Source: Bathymodiolus brooksi
Lineage: Eukaryota; Mollusca; Bivalvia; Mytilida; Modiolidae
NCBI GenBank assembly: GCA_963680875.1
Contig: OY804580.1
Coordinates: forward strand, 98,609,353-98,673,352
Direction: 5' to 3'
DNA: 64,000 nt
The notes under the pieces are model-generated. The model had not been told where the DNA came from. It ran no database searches and saw only the letters and a list, made by a program, of their open reading frames with translations. Both the position numbers and the translations under genes were made by a program. This document shows positions 23,601 to 35,500 of this stretch, in pieces (position 1 is the first letter of the stretch; each line of letters begins with the position of its first letter).

Positions 23601-24790
23601 TTTTTTTCTGAAACCACAAAACAGATTTGAATCAAACTTGGCAGAAATGTTCATTGGATGGTCATATACAAGAATTTGTTTTTGGCGCTGATCGGAAATC
23701 CAACATGGCTGCCAGGGCCCATAATGTGTTCTGATTGGTCGAAATTTAAAAAATCTTCTTGTTAGAAACCACTAAGCCAATTGAATTGTGACTTTGCAGG
23801 AATGATCATTGGGTGGTCCTGTACTAAATTTGTGAATCGTTTGCCGATCGGAAATTCAAGATGGCCGCCTTGACTCGACTTAGTTTAACATAGGACCCTA
23901 TGGGAATTTCACATTTTCATCTTTTTTTCTGAAACCACAAAACAGATTTGAATCAAACTTGGCAGAAATGTTCATTGGATGGTCATATACAAGAATTTGT
24001 TTTTGGCGCTGATCGAAATCCAACATGGCTGCCAGGGCTCATAATGTGTTCTGATTGGTCGAAATTTTAAAAATCTTCTTGTTAGAAACCACTAAGCCAA
24101 TTGAATTGTGACTTTGCAGGAATGATCATTGGGTGGTCCTGTACTAAATTTGTGAATCGTTTGCCAATCGGAAATTCAAGATGGCCGCCATGACTCGACT
24201 TAGTTTAACATTGGACCCTATGGGAATTTCACATTTTCATCTTTTTTCTGAAACCACAAAACAGATTTGAACCAAATTGGCAGAAATGTTCATTGGATGG
24301 TCATATACAAGATTTGTGTTTTTGGTGCTGATCGGAAATCCAACATGGCTGCCAGGGCCTATAATGTGTTCTGATTGGTCGAAATTTTAAAAATCTTCTT
24401 GTTAGAAACCACTAAGCCAATTGAATTGAGGCTTTGCAGGAACGATCATTGGGTGGTCCTGTATTAAACTTGTGAATCGTTGGCTGATCGGAAACTCAAG
24501 ATGGCCCCCATGACTCGACTTAATTTTAACATAGGACCCTATGGAAAAAATGTTTAAAGGTCTTCTTTTCTGAAACCAGTCAGCCAATTTAAAGCAAACA
24601 TGGCATGGATGGTCCTTGGGTAGTATATTTTCAAAATTGTGTCCGGTGACCACGACCTCCATCCAAGATGGCTGCCATGAGCAGACATAGTTTTAACATA
24701 GAAACCTATGGCAGTATGGGATTTGAATAGTAACTTAGATGTATTCAGCATGCAGACATTCTTAAGAGGACTTATTTATGTCAGGTGAGC
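20640..24790. mobile_element. TIR element expanded by internal 321-bp tandem repeats
   Basis: Begins AGCTCACCTGG and ends CAGGTGAGC, a short terminal inverted repeat. I recall this family (GCTCACCTGG..CGTCCGTCGTCCGTCC start, CAGGTGAGCGATACAGGCTC end) as common in mollusc UTRs and introns. A (GTCC)n run lies at 20686-20730. The interior is about twelve copies of a 320-323-bp unit, with landmark CAACATGGCTGCCAG at 20851, 21174, 21451, 21773, 22095, 22416, 22738, 23058, 23380, 23701, 24021 and 24341. The third interval is 277 bp because of a deletion. No ORF. Confidence 0.85.
20750..24560 (+). repeat. 321-bp tandem array
   Basis: Units carry TTTTTTCTGAAACCACAAAA, TCCAACATGGCTGCCAGG, GATCATTGGGTGGTCCTGTA and CAAGATGGCCGCCATGACTC. 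The last resembles a YY1 binding site and is present in nearly every unit. Neighbouring units share private variants (for example CAGGGCCC versus CAGGGTCC alternating), pointing to higher-order duplication of two- or four-unit blocks. Confidence 0.85.
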
Positions 24791-24809
24791 GATACAGGCT
24801 CACCTGAGA

Positions 24810-25300
24810 CTCTAGTTTTTTTATTTAGTTTTTCGTTTCGTTCTGTTTTGTTTTTATTTTTTATCATTTCATTGATGATTGTCAATACATTTAATGATTC
24901 ATCTTAATACGTTTTCAATATCAAATACCTTCTGTACAGATAACACAAGAAGGAAGTAGACTGGTTATTGATTTCAAACAATTTACCCGGGTATTTAGTT
25001 GTTTAGTGTATCTAAGTAATTCAGTGTCTATGCAAATGAAACAAATGTGGGGGAATTATTTAATCTATCAAGAAGACAAGACAGAATGCCACACAAGAAT
25101 AGCATATATAATTGACAATTTAAATATTGTACAAACAAAATTATTCTGTGTCTTAAAACTGGCTTTGTTTGCATATAAATATATAATATACGTACATTGT
25201 CGGCAAATATTTAACTTATTTGCACAAGCTTTAGAAACAGGTCCAAAAACGAGCCTAAAGCGAGCTTATCTGGCCTTTGTCACAGCGAGTGTAAATTAAT
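24810..25300. other. AT-rich stretch with no recognised gene
   Basis: Flank of the TIR element. The 97-codon open frame at 25006-25299 has no splice or start support and an unremarkable composition. Confidence 0.3.
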
Positions 25301-25311
25301 TTCATACTTAC

Positions 25312-25376
25312 TGACAGTGGGCGTATATTGTGTTTATCCTGCAATATCAAAAAGTCCAAAACTACTAACAAATTGT
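25312..25376 (-). CDS. Candidate internal exon, signal-peptide-like
   Basis: The minus-strand acceptor CTCTTCTTTTCAG precedes 65 bases that end at a GTAAGTATG donor. Entered in phase 1 it reads NLLVVLDFLILQDKHNIRPLS and leaves in phase 0. It is homologous to the start of the exon at 2237. No matching first exon was found between here and 26.3 kb. Confidence 0.35.
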
Positions 25377-25619
25377 CTGAAAAGAAGAGAAACAAGCCTC
25401 GTACTAATCTGTTTTAACTCTGTTCTCTATCACATCTGTATACATTTGTAGTTTTTTTACCATCGCGCGATACGAAACAGGTACAAGAAAAGATTTATTT
25501 GTTCCATGACTAAATAATACTGAAATTTGTATATACCCTTTACTGGTACTCAAATTACACAATTGCAAGATAAAAATATGTACGTGCAGTTGATCGTTCT
25601 ACTAGTACCGGAATAAACA

Positions 25620-25775
25620 GAACAGTCCAAATGTCAATAGAAAAATCGTAGAAAGAGGCAAAAGAGATATCCTGACACTCAAATATATGAGTAGCTCACT
25701 TTCATGACTTGGTACAGACTCTTCAATTAACAAATGGCGGGGTTAAACTAGTTTTATGGACCTAAACCCCCCCCC
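25620..25775 (+). repeat. Dispersed repeat B, copy
   Basis: Same word order as 1300-1475 and 54805-54985, ending GGCGGGGTTAAACTAGTTTT followed by a poly-C run. Confidence 0.65.
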
Positions 25776-26374
25776 TTTTTAAGAGTGAAATGATATTGTC
25801 ATGCAAGTGCTTTTCCCATGTGAATTAAATGTTAACCCTAATATATAACAGGACGAACAGCCTTAATATAAAGAACTATACAATCGTCAACAGTATACAT
25901 AATATTCTTAATCTTCGCGTCACAAAAGTCGCCATGAGTCCATTTACTGAAAGAGTGCTTCTTTGAAAATGACAATAAAAACACATTGAATGTAGAGTAG
26001 AACTCAGAATTTATTTTTATAAATGTGTTGTTAATTTCATTTAGTATAATATTTAATAACTTCAAAACACTTGAAGTAAAGACGAATGTTTCGCTTCAGA
26101 ACTTTATGTTCAATAAACAAACAAACAAAAAAAGATTTTTTATCTTGCTTTAGTTCAAAGTGCATTTTACCTGCACAAATTAAAAGGATCACATTGAAAT
26201 GCAAACAGTTTCAAACTGATACGAAATTGATAACACGCTCACAAAATAAATCGGCAAAAAAATAAAAAGTCCACAGTTACCAGATATTCCTCCGCTGAAA
26301 AATCAATAAATCATATACTAGGTAGATTAAGATATCTCTCAATAAATACATACAGTATACATGTAGGAAATAAG

Positions 26375-26531
26375 ATGGTTTTCTTAATTTTCCTTTTGTC
26401 TATTCTTCCAATAACGGATGGTGTACCTTTTAGTCATACTGTTGACTTTGAACACCCGGAGAGTGGTGAACGGGTAAAACTTCAGAGTACTGGGCAGTTA
26501 ACTAATGCCGTGGATCTTGACAGAATTGAAG
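26375..26531 (+). CDS. Exon 1: signal peptide and N-terminus
   Basis: The ATG is in good context (AAG before, G after). It begins [16 protein letters not shown], a clear signal peptide, followed by an acidic stretch ([20 protein letters not shown]). Two donors are possible: AAG|GTAAGA after 26539 is stronger but leaves phase 0, and GAAG|GTATTA after 26531 leaves phase 1, which is what exon 2 needs. If the stronger site is used, another small exon must exist in the intron. Confidence 0.6.
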
Positions 26532-29500
26532 GTATTAAGGTAAGACACTTTACTGATTTTTGTTTTTCACTGAATAGACTAGTATATTTTATCTACATGA
26601 CTACATGTATAAGAAAATTATGAATAGCCAGAAGCCATAAATGGAAGAAAAGACAACACAATGGCCAAAACTAACACAAAACTTTGAGCGGCACTAGCCC
26701 AACTAAATACTGTTGGTGTCTTATGTGCTCCAGATGTGATAGCAGTTCATGCGCTTATCGTGACCTCCGTCGTATAACTGTTAAATTACAAGAAGATTAT
26801 CTGACATTGAAATCGTGCTGGACACAAGTATGCGTAAATAAATACAAATAAGATACATAATACTGTGAGATCTGCCATTTGAGTCCAATTTGGGGGAGGG
26901 GGATATATTTTTTATTTTGTATATTTATGTGTCAGATAGCACAATTATTGATATTCATTTCTGTATAGTAATCAGAAATATTGTTTCAGTCGAATTCAGA
27001 ATGAATTAAGTGATAAAGTTTACCGTTGATATTAATTAGCACATGGTGTTGACAATATTATGGTTATTTTGTATTTTGAGATGTCCCCTTCTTGTAGCGA
27101 TACAGAGATCAACACATGTTTCATAAAATTTGTCATTTCTTAGGACATGGCATATTAACTTACTAATATCTATTGTTTCTTTAGGTTATATTTGTTCCTA
27201 GAATCATATTCTGAAGTCAATAGTATTTAGCTAAACGTGTTAATTTTTCGATCTCTGTGTTGGCTAGCACTTCCACTTTCTCGTCATCGACCATTATTGA
27301 CATTTGAACTCAGAGGTTATATTACATAATTGCTATAGATAAAATTTGTTTTGATGAATTTTTTATTTATGTAAAATGGACATAATTTATTGTTTTATTA
27401 TAATTGATGATATATTGTAATAATTCGCTTTTGAGTATTTGATGTATCGATTTTTCTGATTGATTCGAGATTATTAGATACGTTATTTCTTATTGATTAT
27501 TGATTTAGGCTTTCATGCGCATGCCTGCACCAACTTTTTGGTGCACTTATTTTCTGATTGGTCAAAGATTTTTCGATGCGCTGTTTTGATTGATTAATAA
27601 ATTTATATTCAATGCGCAAGCCTGCACCATATTTTTGGTGCACTGCACAGACATTTTAGTGCAACTATAAATAGCGACGCAACGCTGAAACTGAAGTCAC
27701 TTCACATTCATTTAATTTCAAAAGCAGACGTTACTTCAGGCTCATTTATTTTCGAAAGCAGGGTTGTGTTAAATTTTCAGGAATATTTAAAGTAAGATAT
27801 TTTCTTGACTGATAATAGTAAATTAAGGTTTAAATACATTTTTTTTAATAATTCATTACTAAATTTTTGTGAAAATCGAAATGTTCAAGTTCTTTGTTAT
27901 TTTAGTGACAAAATCAGACTTAACCAAATTAGTTTAATTTTTGTTTTGCATTGAAGAACCAATTCAGTTAATAAATTAAGCGGTTTAGGTTAATATTTTA
28001 GCCAGAATTTTTTCTATATGAGGTATTAGAAATTATATTGGTTATGAGTATAATTATTTTGACACTGATCTCCAGTTAAACAAAAATATGAAAATCACTA
28101 TTTAGACATTCAAGACATGCATTACTAGCGAGGTTGTTAGTACTTGTCTTGTCCAAATTCAAATAGATGTAAACTTTTGTCTTGTAATAATTCAAGACAT
28201 ACATTACTAGCGAGGTTGTTAGTACATGTCTTGTTAATCTATATGTAAAATACCAATACTTTAGAAATTCAAGACATACATTACTAGCGAGGTTGTTAGT
28301 ACCTGTCTTGTTAAACTATATGTTAGATACCAATACTCTCGAAATTCAAGACATACATTACTAGCGAGGTTGTTAGTACATGTCTTGTTAAACTATATGT
28401 AAAATACCAATACTCTCGAAATTCAAGACATACATTACTAGCGAGGTTGTTAGTACCTGTCTTGTTAAACTATATGTAAAATACCAATACTCTCGAAATT
28501 CAAGACATACATTACTAGCGAGGTTTTTAGTACCTGTCTTGTTAAACTATATGTAAAATACCAATACTCTCGAAATTCAAGACATAGATTACTAGCGAGG
28601 TTGTTAGTACCTGTCCTGTTAAACTATTTGTAATATACCAATACTTTAGAAATTCAAGACATACATTACTAGCGAGGTTCTTAGTACTTGTCTTGTCCAA
28701 ATTTAAATAGATATAAACTTGTAATAATTCAAGACATACATTACTAGCGAGGTTGTTAGTACATGTCTTGTTAAACTATATGTAAAATACCAATACTTTA
28801 GAAATTCAAGACATACATTACTAGCGAGGTTGTTAGTACCTGTCTTGCTAAACTATATGTAAAATACCAATACTTTAGAAATTCAACGCATACATTACTC
28901 GAGAGATTGTTAGTACCTGTCTTGCTAAACTATATGTAAAATACCAATACTTTATAAATTCCAGACATACATTACTAGCGAGGTTGTTAGTACTTGTCTT
29001 GTCCAAATTTAAATAGATATATACTTGTAATAATTCAAGACATACATTACTAGCAAGGTTGTTAGTACTTGTCTTGCTAAACTATATGTAAAATACCAAT
29101 ACTTTATAAATTCAAGACATACATTACTAACCAGGTTGTTAGTACATGTCTTGTTAAACTATATGTAAAATATCAATACTTTAGAAATTCAAGACATACA
29201 TTACTAGCGAGGTTGTTAGTACCTGTCTTGTTAAACTATATGTAATATACCAATACTTTAGAAATTCAAGACATACATTACTAGCGAGGTTCTTAGTACT
29301 TGTCTTGTCCAAATTTAAATAGATATAAACTTGTAATAATTCAAGACATACATTACTAGCGAGGTTGTTAGTACATGTCTTGTTAAACTATATGTAAAAT
29401 ACCAATACTTTATAAATTCAAGACATACATTACTAGCGAGGTTGTTAGTACTTGTCTTGTCCAAATTTAAATAGATATAAACTTGTAATATTTCAAGACA

Positions 29501-32500
29501 TACATTACTAGCGAGGTTGTTAGTACCTGTCTTGCTAAACTATATGTAAAATACCAATACTTTAGAAATTCAAGACATACATTACTAGCGAGGTTGTTAG
29601 TACCTGTCTTGTTAAACTATATGTAAAATACCAATACTTTAGAAATTCAAGACATACATTACTAGCGAGGTTGTTAGTACCTGTCTTGTTAAACTATATG
29701 TAAAATATCAATACTTTAGAAATTCAAGACATACATTACTAGCGAGGTTGTTAGTACCTGTCTTGTTAAACTATATGTAAAATACCAATACTTTAGAAAT
29801 TCAAGACATACATTACTAGCGAGGTTGTTAGTACATGTCTTGTTAAACTATATGTAATATACCAATACTTTAGAAATTCAAGACATACATTACTAACGAG
29901 GTTGTTAGTACTTGTCTTGTCCAAATTTAAATAGATGTAAACTTGTAATAATTCAAGACATACATTACTAGCGAGGTTGTTAGTACATGTCTTGTTAAAC
30001 TATATGTAAAATACCAATACTTTAGAAATTCAAGACATACATTACTAGCGAGGTTGTTAGTGCCTGTCTTGTTTTATTGATGAATATTGGATTATCAAAT
30101 ATAGTATAAAAATAAACTATTTATTACTGAACATATTTTCTATCAATTTTGCCATGTTTTCCGTTCGCCTTAGTAAAGATTAAATGACCCGGTACTGAAA
30201 GCTAGTACTGTACGCGAGACAATTATTGCTTTACCAGTACATGAATAACGACACATAGAATCACTTTGTCAATATTTTTATATCAGTTATATCGTGGTAT
30301 ATTTGAGGATTCCATCAAGGGATAGAATAGAACTTGTGTTCTTCCGTTTTGATGCGTTTTCTATGTAAGACAAGCCATAAAGACACCTGCGCGTGACCTT
30401 GTCTTACATGGCATTGTCAGCCAATCAATTCGGCCGAGTATAATCAATGGAGTCCACTTCTACCACTGCTGTAGTAATATAAATTGTCGTCAATTTTACC
30501 TGAATTTTAACTGATTTCCCCTAATAGATTTAATGCGGTTTTAAATAAGTGTGTATTTACTGCATTGCACGTGGCGTTGTAATATTTTGTGTAGTAAACA
30601 TGACATTGACATGCGAATGAATGAATGAAATCGACATGCTTTGTTTTTAAGTTGAAACGGAAGAAACAGGTACTTGCGCTCGTCCTTATTGAAGATCTGG
30701 TATTTCTTCCACTCTTTGAGAGAAAGTCAGCGTCTTTCCACTCGTTCCGCTACGCTCCACTCGTGAAAAGACGAAATTTCTCACACTCGTGGAAGAAATC
30801 CCAGATATTCAATCGGAACTCGTGTAAGAACCTGTTAATCTATTTATTTCACCAGCTAACCCGCTACATAATGTTTGGCATCCTCTGCGGGATCTATTTG
30901 AAGATATCAGTTGATTTCTTATTGGGTATAGTGATACGAAGCTATTCATAGAAGTAGAAGTTAGCAGGTGTTGAGATGGTGAAAGAAAAATCAGTAGTTC
31001 CCATTCACTTCAAGACAAAATGGAGAACACAACTGTTACCGAAGAGAGTGACATGAATGAAACTGGTCTGAATGAAGAGTCTGAAACTGAAAATGTTGAA
31101 CCAACAACCAGTAGACTTAATTAACCAAGATATAGAATCAGATGAAGAGATGAATGATACTATGATACTTCGCCCACAACTGAGACATAAAACCTTAAGG
31201 AGCAGTACTGGAATATTTGTTCTCCCCAGAGACCAAGAACCCCTAGATATTGACGGCCATCAATTATAGCGGAAGTTCAGGTTGAACCTCCAGCTGACCA
31301 AGCACAAAGTGACAAGGAAAGTCTGTATGGGCTAATGAAATCTGCCTTTCAGGAGATGACGACCCAAGTAGTGGTCGCTATTCAAACAGCTTTTAGGGGA
31401 ATGAAAGGGCATACCCCAGAAAAAGAAAGAACGGATACACCCCCAGAACAAAGAGAAAATGTTAATCTAAGCCAAGATATTAAAAGGGCAGAGAGGCGAG
31501 AGCCATCAAAGTCGAGAAGCTATAGCTATAATGAGTCATTTTCTTCATCTGAAGATACCACTGAGGAATCAGATTTAGAAAGTCTAGCAACTAGTCAAAT
31601 AGTAAGACCAAAACAAAGGAAAAGCAACCATACTGCCATAGCCAGATTACCAGCTTTCACCTTGAAAGAGAAGTGGGAAGTATGGATCAATATATTTGAA
31701 GCGATAGCACGCTTACAAGATTGGAACAATAAAAGTAAGCTGCAGGAATTATTGCCCAGACTTCAGGGAGCAGCTGGAGACTTTGCTTTTGACCAAATGT
31801 CAGAAAACACTAGCTATTCCAAGCTAGTAAGCGAGCTCAAAAATAGTTTTACTGCTGATACAGGAACAGCGAGAACTGTAATTTCATCAAAACCGTTCAG
31901 AAAGATTCCAAATTCCAAGACTTGAAAGGTTTAGTGCTTTGGCCAGTGTAAATGGTTAGCCTTTAACAGAAATGGGTAAAGCTGTTTTTAACATTACCCT
32001 AGGTAGCTTAAACCTTGATAGCGAGTTAATTGTTGCCGAGATCGAAGATGAAGCCCTGTTAGGCTTAGATATCCTAATGAAGGGTAAAGCGGGACCCGCT
32101 GATATCAAATTGAGTGAAGGATTAATATTGTTGGATGGGATAGCTATTCCTTGCACCCAGATAGGTTAACCAGAACCTGTCAAAAACATTACAGCTGCTG
32201 ATGATTGTATCATTCCTCCTAGAAGTGAGGTTATCATAAATTGATAAATTCCATAGTGATAACTTGTCTGGACCACAGAACTACTTGTTAGAACCAAACA
32301 ATTTCTTTGTTGAGAAATATCCAGTAGCAATGGCTTCTTGTCTTGTTGACATTATACATGAAGTTACAAATAAAGTTAGATTGATGAACCCTTTTGACCA
32401 TGAAGTGGACATTAGACAGGATACTGTACTTGGGGAAGTAGAATACCTCTATCTCTTTTTGCAGCAGAAGATTGTACTGAATCACATAATTTTGATAATG

Positions 32501-35500
32501 TAAAGAGGATTACATTGGTTGAGCAGAAACCTGTTACCTGGCCAACTAATGTTGGCATCATAAGAAACATAACTAAGAAAGGTATCTCTGATGGAGGAAA
32601 AAGTGGAATTGTACCACAACATTTAGAGAATTTGTTTGATGAAGCAGTCCAAGAGCGTTCTCCGGAAGAAATCATTATCGTTGCAGAGCTTTCACCAAAG
32701 TTTTCAGACACATTTTCGAAGAATGACACAGATCTTAGTCTGACTAATTTGGTAGAACACCACATAGACACCGGTGATGCAAAACCATTAAAACAACCTC
32801 CACGCAGAGTGCCAATGGCGTATGCTGAGGATGAAAAGAAATTAATTGACCAGATGCAAAGACAGGGAATCATACAGCAATCCAGTTCAACATGGTCTGG
32901 CCCTTTGGTTTTAATCATGAATAAAAATGGCAAGATTAGACCATGTATAGACTATTGAAGACTTAACTCAATAACAAAAAAGGATGCAATTCCTTTACCA
33001 AGAATCCAAGACTGTTTGGACACAGTTTCAGCAGCTACTTTGTTCAGTACATTTGATTTGACCAGTGGGTTTCACCAAATTCCTGCTAATCCTAGAGATG
33101 TTCATAAAACAGCATTTGTGACGAAATATGGGCTTTACGAATATAAAACTTTTCATATGGGCCTTTGTTATGGACCTCCAACTTGTCAGCTTCTGAATGG
33201 GTTACGATGGCAAATGTGCCTCATATATTTAGACGATGTGATTGTCTTTGGTTCAAGTTTTTCAGAACACATTCAGAGACTGGGGACAGTTCTTCAAAGA
33301 ATCCTTGATGCTGGTTTGAAGCTGAAACCTGAAAAAATGTACGATACTGAAACCTGAAGCTACCGTTCTGGGGCATGTTGTCTCACAAAAAGGAATACAG
33401 CCAAACCCCGATAATATAGCCAAAATATTATCTTGGCCTGCACCTAACAATGTCTCTGAAGTTCGACAAAGTTTAGGAATATGACGTTACTACCGTCGAT
33501 TTATAAAAGACTTTTCCTTGATGGTTTAACTCCTTACAGAGCTGACCAAGAAGTCAAATGAATGTATATGGTCCGATGTCTGTCAGGATACCTTTAAGAA
33601 GTTAAAACAAGCTTTCATAAGTTCTGAAATAATGGCGTATCCAGAAGATCATGGATATTTTATACTCGATACAGATGCATGTGACTCCTCTATTGGTGCA
33701 GTATTAAGCCAAATTCAGGATGGACGTCTTCGAGTTATAGCCTATGGTAGTCGTACCCTCAACAAGTCAGAAAAGAATTATTGTATTACAGACAAAGAAC
33801 TTTAGCAGTGCGATATTTTATAGAGTACTATAGACAGTACTTGTTGGGCAGAACTTGTACTGTCAGAACAGATCACCAAGCACTGATTTGGCTCTTTAGA
33901 CTTACAGAACCCAAAGGAAGGATTGCCAGATGGGTTTAAATCCTTTCTGCATTTGATTTTACTGTTGAATACAGAACTGGATCTAAACATGGCAATGATG
34001 ATGCAATGTCCAGATGCTTGAATCCGCGTGAATGTGATTGTCCAGAAACAGACCATTTAGAATACTTGAAATGTGGCCCTTGTGCCAAGTGCACAAACCG
34101 AGCACATGATATGATGAGCTCATTAATAACATTTGCAAGTAATATTAGTAGTAAAGAAACAGAAGTTTTAAATACCGTTAAAACTAGAAGCCAGACCGAA
34201 GATGAAAATATTTGGACAATCTGGAAAGCTGGGTATTCCATAACAGAATTCAAGTCCTTTCTGGAAAATGATGAAGATATAGGCCCTCTTATGCAGTGAA
34301 AAATTGATGGAGCTAGGCCATTAAGATCAGAAATTGAAAAGAATAGTCCTGCAACACGACATTATTGGTTTTTGTGGGATTCCCTTTTATTGCAAAATGT
34401 TCTATTATTCAAGGAATATATGAACCGTAATGGAACTGGTTAACATTATCAATTTCTGACCCCCCAGAAATTCAAAAATGAAATTTTACATCAAATGCAC
34501 AATTCAGTTTTATTTGGTCATTTGGGTAAAAAGAAAACAAAAGACAAATTATCTCAAAGATTTTTCTGGTTTGAAATGCGGGAAGATATTAACATTTGGA
34601 TTCAACAATGCGAAATTTGTGGTGTTATTAAGCCACCAGCAAAAGCATCCAGGGCCCCTCTTGGGAGTATGCCAACTGGTGCACCCTGGGATAAATTAGC
34701 TACTGATATATTGGGACCACTGTCAGTGACCCCTAGAGGGAATATATATATGTTGACTGTCACTGACTATTTTACCAAATGGATAGATGTATTTCCCATT
34801 CCTGACCAAACTGCTGTTACATGTGCCCATATTATTTTGAACGAAATAATGGGCAGATTTGGATGTCCCCTTGCTATGCATTCAGATCAGGGCAGAAATT
34901 ATGAGAGTAAAGTATTTCAAGAGTTATATGAACTTCTTGAAATAAGAAAACTCCGAACAAGCCCCATGAATCCAAAAGCAAATGGACAGATAGAACGTTT
35001 TAATAGAGCCCTTTTAGCCATGATACAATCCTATTTGAGAGGTGAACAAACAAACTGGGATGTAAATTTAGGGTGCTTAGCTGGTGTTTATAGAGCAGCC
35101 CCAAATGAGTCAATAAACATACTTCTTTTTGGTAGAGAAATAAGAATGCCATATGAAATAATAAAAGACGGAATTTCTTTTGGTTTAGAAGAAAATTCAA
35201 AAAATTGGGGATAGCATGCAATAAAAATTAGAGACAGGCTACACAGGGCTCACCATGTGGCAAGAAAACATTTAGCAGTAAATACAAAGCGAAGAAAAGA
35301 TTATTATGATCTTAAATCAAATTTAAATACCTACGAAGTTTATGATAAAGTATGGTATCTCCATGAAACCCGTAAAGAAGGCATTAGCCCAAAATTACAA
35401 CCATATAAATAAAATTTAAAAAAAAAATGACTTCATCGGCCGGTGAATAGCACTTTAATCACATGTTGTTTTTTTGTTTTTTTTTAAATTAATTTCTTCT

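Larger units (their letters stand above)
26864..30868 (+). mobile_element. 5' LTR of a Ty3/Gypsy element (about 4.0 kb)
   Basis: Starts TGTGAGATCTGCC and ends CGCTACA, with both ends repeated in the downstream LTR (38483-41465). The match is close over the first 1.2 kb and the last 0.3 kb. Between these lie an array of palindromic 77-bp repeats and, only in this copy, an extra segment of about 500 bp (30345-30840) with a small foldback. A candidate primer-binding site beginning TGGCATCCTC lies 7 bases after the end in both LTRs. Four kilobases is very long for an LTR. Confidence 0.8.

Noticed and set aside
26532..26539. Stronger exon 1 donor AAG|GTAAGA
   Set aside because: It leaves phase 0, which gives a stop in exon 2. 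Kept as an alternative only if an unseen exon lies between.
28108..30071. CRISPR-like array (palindromic repeat plus spacer of about 36 bases)
   Set aside because: The spacers are near-identical in a few types, the repeat is inside an LTR, no cas genes exist and the DNA is eukaryotic.
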